From positions 1-40,557 of the forward strand of contig JACPYG010000008.1 of assembly GCA_016196125.1 (NCBI GenBank): a stretch of 40,557 nucleotides of DNA, read 5' to 3'. The notes beneath the pieces are model-generated. The model ran no database searches. It worked only from the letters and a program-made list of their open reading frames with translations, and was not told the DNA's origin. This stretch comes from Candidatus Staskawiczbacteria bacterium. Lineage in GTDB: Bacteria; Patescibacteriota; Minisyncoccia; Minisyncoccales; Staskawiczbacteraceae. This document shows positions 1 through 8,424 of this stretch, piece by piece (the first letter of the stretch is position 1; every line of letters begins with the position of its first letter). The translations under genes were made by a program, and so were the position numbers.

Positions 1-200
1 CTCATTTGACGGTATGGTGAAGAGTCAATCTCTTCACCATTCCCACAATACTTTTATCTAAAAAAACATAAACATTACTTCCTTTCAATTACCTTATTTA
101 CTCATTTGACGGTATGGTGAAGAGTCAATCTCTTCACCCTCCCCTCAATCTGTTTATCAAAGCAACATGAGCATTGCCACCTTTCAGTTGCCTTTCTCTT
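1..200. repeat. Tandem ~100-bp repeat with hairpin
   Basis: Positions 1-38 and 101-138 are identical, and the following ~60 bases of each unit are still recognisably similar. Each unit has a hairpin GGTGAAGAG-TCAAT-CTCTTCACC (arms extend to 11 bp in the first copy, 14-40). A third partial copy of GGTGAAGAGTCAA lies at 425-437, at the 3' end of rmuC. On the minus strand the repeat covers the tail of a decayed GIY-YIG gene, so the unit looks like a duplicated 3' end of that gene plus a palindrome. Confidence 0.8.
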
Positions 201-378
201 TTTTGAGCAATTTTTCTATCTTTGTAAGATTCATAATAAATTAATTCCAATGGTCTTCTATAAAATGTTGCTCTTACTTTCCCTAAAACATGTTCTTGAA
301 ATCTCTTTTTTAAATCTTTTTAAAACCAATGTAATGTCTTTTATCCTTTTTACTTTGTAAAACGTAAACATAGAACAT
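134..378 (-). pseudogene. Frameshifted GIY-YIG endonuclease
   Basis: The minus strand from ATG at 378 reads MFYVYVLQSKKD..HYIGF, the typical start of a small GIY-YIG (UvrC-like, COG2827) nuclease. It then hits a stop after an A-rich run. One frame over, the family continues as LKKRFQEH, RRPLELIYYE and QKRERQLKGG, ending in TGA at 134-136. About one base appears to be lost near GGTTTTAAAAAG. Because of this break the gene is absent from the ORF track. A second, more degraded copy of its 3' end lies at 1-100. An intact relative is at 20323-20577. Confidence 0.8.
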
Positions 379-420
379 GTTTTATTTTAGTTAGATGAAA
401 AATTACCAAAAATTTATACC

Positions 421-1479
421 TTAGGGTGAAGAGTCAACTTCGGGAGTCTCTATCTTCTCAATTTCTATTTTTAGATCCCCGTCTATTAATTTAACCACAT
501 CTTTGTCTATTTTGCCCAATTCCTTGTAAGCTGTGTTGTATGAATTAACGGTAGTACTTAAATTATTTCCAATTTTCCGCATATATTCTTCATAGGCTAT
601 AATGTGCTTTTGCAGCATCCCTACATTTTTTAAAATATCTTTTGTTCTCTCTTGAATGGTATATGCCCGCATTCCCTGCCAAACAGATTGAAGAGTGACA
701 TAGAGAGTTGTCGGCGAAACAATGTGAACTTTCTTATCCCGAGCTGCATATTCCAGCAAGCTTCTTGTATTAACCTTTGCCGCGCCTACTTTGTTTACTA
801 AAAGATCATAGAAAATACCTTCTGCAGGAATGAACATTAAAGCAAAATCCATCGTATTTTCATCGGGACGGATATATTTTGCCGTCTCATCTATTCTTTT
901 CTTTAAATCATTTTTAAATTCATTTTCTAATTCAGCTCTTCGCAGAGGATCGGCTTCTTCAAGTATTCTTGTATAATTTTCCAAAGAAAATTTAGAATCC
1001 ACCGGAATAATCTTCTCTCCAAAAAAAATAGCAGCATCAACCTTGTCTCCGTTCTTAAATTCATATTGCAGTTGATATTGGTTCGGCTGAAAAACATCTT
1101 TTAATATGGAATCTAAAAAATATTCTCCAAGATTTCCTCTATGCTTGGGATTTGTGAGAGTGCTCTGAAGTTTTTGTAATTGATCGGCAAATCCAACAAC
1201 CTGTTTGTTGGTTTCATCTAATTTGGTCAACTTTTCAGTAATATTCTTTATAATGTCGGCTGAATGGCGAAACTGGTCTTTAACGGTTTTATTTGATTCT
1301 GATAACCCGCCTCTTAATTCTTGTGAAATCTGATTTATTTGCTGCTGCAACATTAGTAAAGAATTATCATCTTTTTTTTCCGGTTCCTGCTTTTTTTTAA
1401 ACAATAAAAAAAATAATAAAAGAAGAGCAACTGTTATTCCTATTGTAATTATAAATAATAATATAGTTGTTAGGTCCAT
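421..1479 (-). CDS. rmuC: RmuC family protein
   Basis: A 352-aa protein with one N-terminal membrane helix (about residues 4-27), a coiled-coil stretch (about 40-110) and the RmuC domain (about 110-330; NPKHRGNLGE, DAAIFFGEKIIPVDSKF, FIPAEGIFYDLL). RmuC proteins are membrane-anchored, have a nuclease-like fold, and limit recombination at inverted repeats in E. coli. That role is suggestive in a genome this rich in palindromes, but the link is only inference. The gene follows the exchanger with a 2-bp gap, as last gene of a permease-exchanger-rmuC operon. The final codons overlap a partial copy of the GGTGAAGAGTCAA repeat. Confidence 0.88.
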   Translation of the reverse strand: MDLTTILLFIITIGITVALLLLFFLLFKKKQEPEKKDDNSLLMLQQQINQISQELRGGLSESNKTVKDQFRHSADIIKNITEKLTKLDETNKQVVGFADQLQKLQSTLTNPKHRGNLGEYFLDSILKDVFQPNQYQLQYEFKNGDKVDAAIFFGEKIIPVDSKFSLENYTRILEEADPLRRAELENEFKNDLKKRIDETAKYIRPDENTMDFALMFIPAEGIFYDLLVNKVGAAKVNTRSLLEYAARDKKVHIVSPTTLYVTLQSVWQGMRAYTIQERTKDILKNVGMLQKHIIAYEEYMRKIGNNLSTTVNSYNTAYKELGKIDKDVVKLIDGDLKIEIEKIETPEVDSSP

Positions 1480-1481
1480 AT

Positions 1482-2468
1482 TTAAAAATACTGAATAATA
1501 CCAGCCCCAAATATCTCAACCAAAAGAAATGCAATATATATAAAGAGCAAAACAATGGCTTCTTTTTTTGTAATTTTTCTGCCTGTTTTAATAGTAATAA
1601 GAAAAACCACCAGAGCCACTATAAAAAATATTCTGGCTATTAAAAAGGGAGAGAAATCGTTTATTTGGAAGGGAAAAATAACCGCCACGATGCCCAAAAC
1701 CAATGTTGAACAAGAAATTACAGAACCCATCAAATCTCCAAGAATCATATAACCCTCTCCCCGCCTTGCCGAAATAATAGAAAAATAAGTTTCCGGGAAA
1801 CAATTTCCCAAGCCAAAAATCAAAAGACCCACCAAAGAAAGGGAAATTCCCAATTTATCAGAAAAATATTGGGCGGAGTTTATGATAACCTGGGAAGCCG
1901 CTAAAATAATCATTAAAAAAATAATTATTTTTGCCAAATCTTTTAAAAAATTGGAAAATTCTTTTACCGGCTTTTGTTTTACGTCTTTATATATTTTTTT
2001 AAATCTGTCTGCTCTTGAAAAAATCCAAAAAGCATAAATAAAAAAAGTAAGTATTAACGCCAATCCGTCAATCCTTCCTAATTTTCCGTCTAAAATCAAA
2101 AGTAATGGCATTACTGAAATCACCGCCATAAATATGGCGCTTTCCTGCACCATTTTACTTTCAGCCAGAACAAAACGCTTACTCATAAATATGGCTAAAG
2201 CCATAACTAAAGTCAAATCCGCCAAGTTTCCCCCTAAAATATCTCCGAAAGCAAGCTCTGGAAAACCCCGCAAAGCGGCCCCGATATCAACAAATAAATT
2301 TGGCATGGAACTTGCCATGGCCATCACAAAAAAAGCAATGATAAATTCTCTCCATTTGAGGTATTTGGCAAGATTAACTAATGAATTAATTAAACCGGAG
2401 CTCAACAAAGTCAAAATAAAAGCAGAAAACAGAAAAGTGGTAATATAAAAAAACATCGAATTAATCAT
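1482..2468 (-). CDS. Sodium/calcium exchanger (CaCA) family protein
   Basis: A 328-aa polytopic membrane protein with about ten hydrophobic segments in two halves. Each half has a recognisable alpha repeat: ASSMPNLFVDI followed by GDILGGNLADLT in the first, GNCFPETYFSI followed by GDLMGSVISCST in the second. These correspond to the G(T/N)S.PE..TS and G(N/D).(V/L)GS motifs of CaCA exchangers, which swap Na+ or H+ for Ca2+ or other cations. The first repeat is divergent (N for the usual Glu), so ion specificity is uncertain. Its ATGA start overlaps the permease stop by 4 bp, indicating translational coupling. Confidence 0.8.
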   Translation of the reverse strand: MINSMFFYITTFLFSAFILTLLSSGLINSLVNLAKYLKWREFIIAFFVMAMASSMPNLFVDIGAALRGFPELAFGDILGGNLADLTLVMALAIFMSKRFVLAESKMVQESAIFMAVISVMPLLLILDGKLGRIDGLALILTFFIYAFWIFSRADRFKKIYKDVKQKPVKEFSNFLKDLAKIIIFLMIILAASQVIINSAQYFSDKLGISLSLVGLLIFGLGNCFPETYFSIISARRGEGYMILGDLMGSVISCSTLVLGIVAVIFPFQINDFSPFLIARIFFIVALVVFLITIKTGRKITKKEAIVLLFIYIAFLLVEIFGAGIIQYF

Positions 2469-3610
2469 TTAATAAAATATACCAATTCGTAAATAATGCC
2501 TAATACGAAAATCAAAGACAATGGATAAATCAATAATTTTCTGCCTCCAATTTTTTTATACATTAACAATATTAAAATTCCGTCGATTCCAAGCAAAACT
2601 CCTCCGATAAAAGATACCAAACCAATAAAAGAATTCAAACCCATCAAAAACAATATCAAGGGAACAAAACAAGTAATTACCCAAGAGTGAAAATTTTTAA
2701 TTTTTAGGTCGTAAATTAACATTTTCTTTAAAGTTAGCCCCAGTGTGATAAAGCCGACAAATGTCGTGGCAACCCCGACCAAAATACCCAAAGAAGACAG
2801 TCCGTTTCCCAAAAAACTTTTCAATCCTAAAAGGGCTGATTGAGTTGTATTGGCGCCAGTAATTCCCAAAACTAAAAATATAAAAAAAAGATAGATTACG
2901 ATTGGAATTAAAATCGCAATTATGATTATTTTATTAATTGATTTTTTACCTGCCTGCGCAGGCAGGTTTTTAGCCAGCATTTCTTCGGTTTCCGGTATCA
3001 TGCCTGTCCCCCACAAAGAAAACATAACGGCTCCGTAAGGCAGAAATAAGTTTTTAATTCCGGCGCCTGCATTTGAGATAAAAAAATTAGCAATTTTTAT
3101 CTGTGAAAAATCTTTTATAAATATTAAAAACAAAACCAACAGCAAAAAACAAATTACCGCCAGTTCAATTTTAGAAACTACTTTTATTCCAAAATAAATT
3201 ACCAAAGAAGCCAAAGCAAAATAAATAAAAACATACAAAAGTTTGCTGCCGCCAAAAATAGGCAAAAACACATTAGATAAAAAATCGCTTCCGATAATCA
3301 AATAAACCAACAACACTCCAAAAGACCCGATGGCGGTAAAAATAAAAGATAATCTGCCAAACTGCTTTCCCAAATGAAAACCGACAAACCCGGGAAATCT
3401 TTTAAAATCAGGAGTTTTAAGGGCTATTTCTCCATACATTAAGTGAATTAAAATAATCAAAAATCCTAAAACTAAAAAATAAGCCAGCATTGCAAAAATG
3501 CCGGCCTTCAAGGCAATATATGGCAAAGAAAAAAACCCAACGCCCATAATACTGCCAGACAACGTGGCAATGGGATAAATATAATTTTTGAGAAAACTCG
3601 CTTTGGCCAT
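2465..3610 (-). CDS. Amino-acid permease (AAAP/HAAAP-like)
   Basis: A 381-aa protein with about eleven membrane helices. The N terminus (YPIATLSGSIMGVGFFSLPY) matches the first unwound helix of the APC-superfamily aromatic/amino-acid permeases, and a central PETEE motif fits the same family. It probably imports amino acids by proton symport; the substrate is not predictable. First gene of the operon with the exchanger and rmuC. A perfect 20-bp palindrome encodes the insert LPAQAGK (about residues 215-221) in a cytoplasmic loop after AKN. The start gives MAKASFLKN; no SD is seen. Confidence 0.8.
   Translation of the reverse strand: MAKASFLKNYIYPIATLSGSIMGVGFFSLPYIALKAGIFAMLAYFLVLGFLIILIHLMYGEIALKTPDFKRFPGFVGFHLGKQFGRLSFIFTAIGSFGVLLVYLIIGSDFLSNVFLPIFGGSKLLYVFIYFALASLVIYFGIKVVSKIELAVICFLLLVLFLIFIKDFSQIKIANFFISNAGAGIKNLFLPYGAVMFSLWGTGMIPETEEMLAKNLPAQAGKKSINKIIIIAILIPIVIYLFFIFLVLGITGANTTQSALLGLKSFLGNGLSSLGILVGVATTFVGFITLGLTLKKMLIYDLKIKNFHSWVITCFVPLILFLMGLNSFIGLVSFIGGVLLGIDGILILLMYKKIGGRKLLIYPLSLIFVLGIIYELVYFIK
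2948..2967. repeat. 20-bp palindrome inside the permease gene
   Basis: ACCTGCCTGCGCAGGCAGGT is a perfect palindrome lying in frame in the permease gene and translated as LPAQAG. It belongs with the related palindromes at 14733-14748, 23733-23752 and 35938-35956. Confidence 0.9.
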
Positions 3611-3642
3611 TTTTACATTTTATCATTAAAACCAAAAATCAA

Positions 3643-3670
3643 CAAAAAAAGCGAAGTGGTTAGCTTCGCT
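3643..3670 (-). terminator. Rho-independent terminator of the 4541-3680 cassette
   Basis: On the minus strand, AGCGAAG-CTAACCA-CTTCGCT is followed by seven T. It lies 10 bases past the stop of the 3680 gene. Confidence 0.85.
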
Positions 3671-3679
3671 CTACAGCTA

Positions 3680-4165
3680 TCAAGCATATCTGTATATGTC
3701 TTGTTTGACTATCCAAATCTCCTCTTGCGGAGATTGAAACGTTTCATAGTATCCTAAAATTCTGGTTTTCAAAAGAGCAATGTTTTCATCTGTTTTCCAT
3801 TCCTCCGCAAAAGCTAGAAAATCAATGACAAACAACACGGTTTTCTCAATCATTAGATTCTTTATTACCTTTTCCCTTGTATTCCACCAATAACCGATAA
3901 AGACTGTTTCCCCTGAAAGCCATTGTGGTAGAGGTCCGGGAAATGAACTATGGGTAAAACCAGTTACTGGCAACTCCCTCTCGTTTTCACTTAAAAAGTC
4001 CTGGGCCTTCAGGTAATTCCTAACATTGAGAATTGCCCGAAGATGTTCTTTTGTATTGGCAACCAGAAAAAAGGTTACCCGCACGTGCCTTTCAAGCCGG
4101 GCGGGTTTTGATGTTTCTTTAACTCCAGAGATCTCCGGCTTTTTAGGTTTCTTCCGTTTTGACAT
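3680..4165 (-). CDS. Hypothetical protein, second gene of cassette A
   Basis: I do not recognise this 161-aa protein. The start MSKRKKPKKP at 4165 is chosen over the ORF-track start because AAGGAGG lies about 8 bases upstream, a strong SD. The N terminus (about 25 residues) is Lys-rich. The rest looks like a soluble alpha/beta fold with hydrophobic strands (VRVTFFLVA, KTVLFVIDFLAF) and no membrane helix. It overlaps the preceding gene by 23 bp and is probably translationally coupled to it. G+C is visibly higher than in the flanking permease and ftsI genes, and the strong SD is unlike the housekeeping genes here, suggesting separate acquisition. Confidence 0.65.
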   Translation of the reverse strand: MSKRKKPKKPEISGVKETSKPARLERHVRVTFFLVANTKEHLRAILNVRNYLKAQDFLSENERELPVTGFTHSSFPGPLPQWLSGETVFIGYWWNTREKVIKNLMIEKTVLFVIDFLAFAEEWKTDENIALLKTRILGYYETFQSPQEEIWIVKQDIYRYA

Positions 4166-4541
4166 ATAACCCCTCCTTCTTGTCAATAAAAGATACTCCT
4201 TCCACAAAAAATGTAACCATTATTTTCATGTGAAACATGAGCTGGGCTACCAAAACTTTTTTCCCTTTCCAGATTTCCATCTGTTCTGGCGTTAAATCAT
4301 CTGTTGCGGCAGGTTTGAAAACCTTAAAAGATATGTCCTTCTGCTTCTTCTTGAGAAGATTAATTCCCTGTGATGTCATAATCAATGAAAGCGGAGCAGG
4401 TGATTCTTCACAGGGAACATTTTGGAATTCTTTATCTTCCCCAAACAATTCACGAGCCTTGAATTCTTCTTCCGATGACAAAAAAAGAACTAACCGTAAG
4501 TCTTCCCTTTTAATCTTAGAGGCGGCCGTTGCGTTACTCAT
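4143..4541 (-). CDS. Hypothetical protein, first gene of cassette A
   Basis: An unrecognised 132-aa protein. The start MSNATAASK follows AGGAGGAAAAG, one of the strongest SD sites in the window. It looks soluble, mixed alpha/beta, with no clear catalytic motif; the C terminus contains FFVEGVSFIDKKEGL. It is transcribed from a consensus promoter (4628-4656) through an ~80-nt structured leader and is followed by an overlapping gene. Composition and signals match the autonomous cassettes at 17167 and 37573-38230. Confidence 0.65.
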   Translation of the reverse strand: MSNATAASKIKREDLRLVLFLSSEEEFKARELFGEDKEFQNVPCEESPAPLSLIMTSQGINLLKKKQKDISFKVFKPAATDDLTPEQMEIWKGKKVLVAQLMFHMKIMVTFFVEGVSFIDKKEGLYVKTEET

Positions 4542-4622
4542 CTTTTCCTCCTCATGTGTGTCAGGTTGTCAATGTGCCTACATCCTAAAAAAGGATGACA
4601 CTTGGAAACTTATCTAAAAGCA
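4542..4622 (-). promoter_or_regulatory. Structured 5' leader of cassette A
   Basis: The leader contains CATCCT-TTTTT-AGGATG nested in a GTGTCA...TGACAC pair, followed by the AGGAGG SD of the 4541 gene. This could be a cis-regulatory fold, but it matches no riboswitch class I know. Confidence 0.4.
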
Positions 4623-4627
4623 ATTAG

Positions 4628-4656
4628 ATTATATTAGATAAAAATCCAAATGTCAA
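4628..4656 (-). promoter_or_regulatory. Consensus sigma-70 promoter of cassette A
   Basis: Minus strand TTGACA (4651-4656), 17-bp spacer, TATAAT (4628-4633). Both hexamers are perfect consensus. Confidence 0.85.
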
Positions 4657-4670
4657 CACACTATGTTTTG

Positions 4671-4742
4671 TGCTCCTAACCGGAGTCGAACCGGTGTTAC
4701 CAGCTTGAGAAGCTGATGTCCTAACCACTAGACGATAGGAGC
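4671..4742 (-). tRNA. tRNA-Glu (CUC)
   Basis: Acceptor GCTCCTA/TAGGAGC, D arm GTC..GAC, anticodon stem TCAGC/GCTGG with loop TTCTCAA (anticodon CTC), T arm ACCGG-TTCGACT-CCGGT. The 3' CCA is not encoded. Confidence 0.95.
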
Positions 4743-4783
4743 GTATTATTTTTTATTTTAACATAAAAATCAGTTTTTGTCTA

Positions 4784-6484
4784 TTATTTATTTACATCGT
4801 AATCCGGCGGTATCTGCCAATAATTAATAATATACTGCGCCAATTTTTTAAAAACCGGTACAGCAGAAAGGGCTGAACTTGAAACTTTCGGATTGTCTAA
4901 TTTTACCAATATTAAAAACTGCGGATTTAAAGCCGGCCCGAAACCGATAAAAGTTTGGATAGTTTTATCCGGATAATATCCTTTTTTATCTTCAAATGGA
5001 ACTTGGGCTGTTCCTGTTTTGCCGGCCAAATAATAGCCGGGTATTTTAGCTCCTTTACCAAAACCCCTTTCCACCACGCTTGTCAACATAGTTGTGACTT
5101 GCGAAGCTGTTTTTGGTAAAATAATTTGTTCACTGGAAACTTGATGATTTGTATCTATTTCTTTTTCTCCTTTCATTATTTTTTCTACTATATACAAATT
5201 TACCAACTTGCCCCCATTGGCAATAGCCGAAAATCCCCTGGCAATTTGAATGGGAGTAACGCCAATCCCCTGTCCAAAACTGGCCGTGGCAAATTCCACA
5301 TCTGGACCAATGTCGTTTTGGGAGCTTACTTCTCCCTGTAATTCAACTCCGGTTTTTTTATTAAAACCAAACTTGCCAAGATAATCCAAAAATGTCTGAT
5401 GAGGAATCAATTGTGAAACAAATACCGCTCCGGTATTAATTGAGTTTTCCAAAACGCCTGTCATTGTTTGCTTGCCGTATTTTTTTCTGTCAAAGTTATA
5501 AATTATTGCCAATCCCATTTTCACAAAACCATCATCTGTATAAGTAGTATCAGGAGTTATTTTGCCTTCGTTTATTCCCATAGACATGGTAAACGGCTTC
5601 ATTATAGACCCTGGCTCAAAAATTTTTTGTATTGCTGAATTCTGGAAAATATCAAGATTTTTTTCTTTTGAATAATAATTCGGGTCAAAAAATGGAAAAT
5701 TGGCCATCGCCAAAATCCTTCCGGTATCCGGTTTTAAAACCACGATTTGCCCCGAATCTATGTTTAAATTCTCTTTCGCTTCTTTCAATAAAGATTCTGC
5801 CTGGAATTGGATATTATAATCTATCGTCAAATAAATATCAGAACCATCTAAATCTAATTCTGTGCCTGAAAAATCAATTAGATCTAATCCCCTTTTTTTT
5901 TCTTTAATGCCTGATTGGCCCTTTAAAATATCTTCGTAATACCCTTCTATGCCATACTGGCCTGTTCCATCTCCTCCCAAAAAACCAATTACTTGTGAAG
6001 CTATTTTTTCTTGAGGATAATATCTGCCTGTAATGTCTTCCAAGTATATGCCCTTTTGCTTTATTTTTTTAATTTCTTCCAATTGGGCTCTTGATAAATC
6101 TTTTTTAATTATGGTATAAGAGTCGCGATTTTCTATTTTTGAAAGCACAAATTCTTTTGACTCTTCGATTGCTTTTCCGAGTAATTCTGAAATAATATTT
6201 TTATCTGCAACCTCCTGCGGTATTAAATAAACCAGCCACTTTTCTTTGTTGATCGCCAAACTTTTTACATCTCCTGTGCCGTAAGCCCCCTTGCTTTCTT
6301 GGCTATTTTTAAAAAAAACTTCGCCCCTTTGGCCTTGCGCCTCTGAAAATCCGGCCTGTTGGCCCAAAGCCTGGGCCTGATATAGTTTGTGATTTAATAT
6401 CTGTAAAAAAAACAAGCGGCCAATAATAGCTGCTCCAAAAATTACTACTAAAGCAAGAACTAAATTTAGTCTCAAACTCCTCAT
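4784..6484 (-). CDS. ftsI: Peptidoglycan D,D-transpeptidase (FtsI/PBP2-like)
   Basis: A 566-aa class B penicillin-binding protein that cross-links septal peptidoglycan outside the membrane. It has one N-terminal helix (about 8-29), a PBP dimerisation domain (about 45-205) and a transpeptidase domain (about 240-555). Catalytic motifs are visible: S293-I-M-K296, S348-I-N350 and K489-T-G-T. It is the last gene of mraZ-rsmH-ftsL-ftsI, starting 7 bases after the ftsL-like stop. It lacks the long C-terminal PASTA tail of many Gram-positive homologues. No SD is visible. Confidence 0.93.
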   Translation of the reverse strand: MRSLRLNLVLALVVIFGAAIIGRLFFLQILNHKLYQAQALGQQAGFSEAQGQRGEVFFKNSQESKGAYGTGDVKSLAINKEKWLVYLIPQEVADKNIISELLGKAIEESKEFVLSKIENRDSYTIIKKDLSRAQLEEIKKIKQKGIYLEDITGRYYPQEKIASQVIGFLGGDGTGQYGIEGYYEDILKGQSGIKEKKRGLDLIDFSGTELDLDGSDIYLTIDYNIQFQAESLLKEAKENLNIDSGQIVVLKPDTGRILAMANFPFFDPNYYSKEKNLDIFQNSAIQKIFEPGSIMKPFTMSMGINEGKITPDTTYTDDGFVKMGLAIIYNFDRKKYGKQTMTGVLENSINTGAVFVSQLIPHQTFLDYLGKFGFNKKTGVELQGEVSSQNDIGPDVEFATASFGQGIGVTPIQIARGFSAIANGGKLVNLYIVEKIMKGEKEIDTNHQVSSEQIILPKTASQVTTMLTSVVERGFGKGAKIPGYYLAGKTGTAQVPFEDKKGYYPDKTIQTFIGFGPALNPQFLILVKLDNPKVSSSALSAVPVFKKLAQYIINYWQIPPDYDVNK

Positions 6485-6491
6485 TTATTGC

Positions 6492-6860
6492 TTAATTATT
6501 ATTTTTTCCTGATTCCGGCAAAAAAGCCGAGGCCTCTAAAATCTGCATATATTTTACCGCTTTTACTTTCTCAAAATTCATTTCTTCGGTTTTCTCGCCA
6601 ATTATTCCCATAAAGCTCATTTTGGAAAAATCAACTTCTAAAACCTTATTTTCCTGCAAAAGGACATCTATTTGCTTTTGATATCCTTGAATTAAATAAC
6701 TGCCTTTTATCATATAATTAATCTGTGAAACATAAAACACTGCAAGAGACAAAATTACTAAAAAAGAGCACAAACAATACGCTTTCCAATTTATTTTTGG
6801 AAAACTTAGTAAATTGGCTTTTTTATTTATAGGCAAATAGTTTAATGTTAAAGTCGTCAT
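6492..6860 (-). CDS. ftsL: FtsL-like division protein
   Basis: A 122-aa bitopic protein: a short cytoplasmic N terminus, one membrane helix (about 29-50) and a coiled-coil-like extracytoplasmic part. Sequence alone does not prove identity because FtsL proteins diverge strongly. The size, topology and position between rsmH and ftsI are exactly those of ftsL. The start overlaps the rsmH stop by 4 bp. FtsL would link FtsB/FtsI in the divisome. Named by context. Confidence 0.7.
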   Translation of the reverse strand: MTTLTLNYLPINKKANLLSFPKINWKAYCLCSFLVILSLAVFYVSQINYMIKGSYLIQGYQKQIDVLLQENKVLEVDFSKMSFMGIIGEKTEEMNFEKVKAVKYMQILEASAFLPESGKNNN

Positions 6861-7756
6861 ATTTTTTCAAATGCCCTTAATTTGGCAGACCGAGAACGAG
6901 GATTTAATTTTAATTCGCCGCTTCCCGCCGTCAAAGGTTTTTTGGTTAATATTTCAATTCCGCCATCTGGCGGATTCTCTCTTTCTTTATTTTTAAAAAA
7001 GTTTTTGACAATTCTATCTTCCAAGGAATGAAAAGAAATTATTGCTATTCTTCCCCCGGGAGACAAAACTGAAATAATATCCGGCAAAACTTTCTTTAAA
7101 TTATTCAGCTCATCATTAACTGCAATTCTTAATGCTTGAAAAGTTTTTGTGGCAAAATGTATTCTTCCGTGCTGCATTTTCAAAGGTATTGCCTTTCTTA
7201 TAATCTCTACCAATTGGAATGTGCTTTTGATTCTTGCTCTTTTTCTTTCTTCTGCGATGTTTTTAGCAATTCTGCCTGCAAACTTTTCCTCGCCGTATTC
7301 TTTTAAAATTTCTTCTATTTTATCTTCCGGCCACTCGTTTAAAATTATTTCGGCCGTCAAATCGTTTGCCAGGTCGCCATATCTCATATCCAGCGCCTGG
7401 TCTGATTTGAAAGAAAAACCTTTTTTAAGTTCTTCAATATGCCGTGAAGACATGCCAAGATCCAACAATATTCCGTTAATAGGGACAAAGTTATTTTCCT
7501 TAATTATTTTCTGCAGATTAGCATAAGAATCATTTGCTAAAACTATCCTGCCTTTGAATTTGGTTTCCAGCCATCTGCTGGATAATATCTGGCTAGGGTC
7601 TAAATCAATTCCCAAAACTTTTCCTTCCGGCCCGTTTTTTTCAAGAATGGCGGCGGCGTGTCCCCCCTCGCCTATCGTACAATCAACAAAGTTTTCATTC
7701 CGGCCTGGTTTTAATAATTCTAAAACTTCTTTTGTAAGAACCGGAATGTGTATCAT
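6857..7756 (-). CDS. rsmH: 16S rRNA m4C1402 methyltransferase RsmH
   Basis: The start MIHIPVLTKEVLELL at 7756 is the family's usual beginning; the longer ORF-track start adds 17 unlikely residues overlapping mraZ. The ~299-aa protein has the SAM motif DCTIGEGGHAA, GIDLDPSQ, GILLDLGMSS, HFATKTFQALRIAVN, the catalytic-side ISFHSLEDRIVK, and the C-terminal NPRSRSAKLR. RsmH methylates N4 of C1402 in 16S rRNA. It begins 10 bases after mraZ, as in canonical dcw clusters. Confidence 0.95.
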   Translation of the reverse strand: MIHIPVLTKEVLELLKPGRNENFVDCTIGEGGHAAAILEKNGPEGKVLGIDLDPSQILSSRWLETKFKGRIVLANDSYANLQKIIKENNFVPINGILLDLGMSSRHIEELKKGFSFKSDQALDMRYGDLANDLTAEIILNEWPEDKIEEILKEYGEEKFAGRIAKNIAEERKRARIKSTFQLVEIIRKAIPLKMQHGRIHFATKTFQALRIAVNDELNNLKKVLPDIISVLSPGGRIAIISFHSLEDRIVKNFFKNKERENPPDGGIEILTKKPLTAGSGELKLNPRSRSAKLRAFEKI

Positions 7757-7766
7757 TGTATTATTT

Positions 7767-8198
7767 CTATATCCCCAAACCTCCCAATTTTGAAACAATT
7801 TCATCAACCCCTTTTTCCGCCTTTTTCTTATAGTTTTCCCATTCGGTTAAGTCCCAAATTTCCAATCTGTTAGATAATCCGCAAATAACAACATTTTTTG
7901 ACAAACCGGCATATTTTTTTAAATTATCTGAAATAAGCACTCTGCCCAACTTATCTAAAACAGCTTCCATCGCTTCGGCCAATGTAACTCTTGAGTAAAT
8001 TCTTGCTTCTACTTGGCTTGTCGGCAAATTGCCCAACTTTTCCGAAAAAGTTTTCCATCCTGACTCCGTGTAAACAACCAGGCATTTTTCTATTCCTCTG
8101 GTAATCACCACTTTGGCGCCTAATTCTCCCCTAAATTTAGCGGGAAGAGCCAACCGTTTCTTGGCATCAATTGTGTGTTCGTATTGACCTATTAACAT
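7767..8198 (-). CDS. mraZ: Transcriptional regulator MraZ
   Basis: A 143-aa protein with two SpoVT/AbrB-like MraZ repeats: the first around GQYEHTIDAKKRLALPAKFR, the second around AVLDKLGRVLISDNL. MraZ forms a ring-shaped DNA-binding multimer that represses the division cluster from direct repeats upstream of its own gene. Such repeats are present at 8231-8256. First gene of the dcw-type operon. Confidence 0.94.
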   Translation of the reverse strand: MLIGQYEHTIDAKKRLALPAKFRGELGAKVVITRGIEKCLVVYTESGWKTFSEKLGNLPTSQVEARIYSRVTLAEAMEAVLDKLGRVLISDNLKKYAGLSKNVVICGLSNRLEIWDLTEWENYKKKAEKGVDEIVSKLGGLGI

Positions 8199-8206
8199 GT
8201 TTTGAC

Positions 8207-8294
8207 TTATCCACAGATTTAATGACTTCTCCCATACTTATCCACTTTTATCCACTACATATCCTTTATAGCCCACTTTATGGGCTTAGGTCAA
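8207..8294 (-). promoter_or_regulatory. mraZ promoter, MraZ boxes and DnaA-like boxes
   Basis: Minus strand TTGACC (8289-8294), 18-bp spacer, TATAAA (8265-8270). Downstream are three TGG(A/A/G) direct repeats with ~10-bp period (about 8231-8256), the arrangement known for MraZ operators. The same bases read as DnaA-like TTATCCACT boxes on the plus strand (8238-8246, 8248-8256), and a perfect TTATCCACA box lies at 8207-8215. The -35 hexamer abuts the inverted-repeat element at 8294-8424. Confidence 0.65.
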
Positions 8295-8424
8295 CCCCGT
8301 TAGAAATTTTCTCCCACCAACCACCTATTAAAAATGTATTATCGATACATTTTTAATAAAAAATCAATAATTTTAAGCACAAAATCAGTAAAATATCGTA
8401 TACTGATAGAATTTCTAACGGGGT
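8294..8424. repeat. 131-bp MITE-like element with 15-bp terminal inverted repeats
   Basis: ACCCCGTTAGAAATT at 8294-8308 is exactly inverted at 8410-8424. Between them is a 12-bp hairpin TTAAAAATGTAT-TATCG-ATACATTTTTAA (8328-8356) and AT-rich filler. There is no ORF. The rest of this gap (8425-8546) holds two further DnaA-like boxes, TTGTCCACA (8449-8457) and TAATCCACA (8460-8468), and nothing else I can identify. Confidence 0.75.

Noticed and set aside
1-138. CRISPR-like direct repeats
   Set aside because: Only two full copies ~100 bp apart; the intervening sequence is itself a diverged copy rather than a unique spacer, and no cas genes are present.
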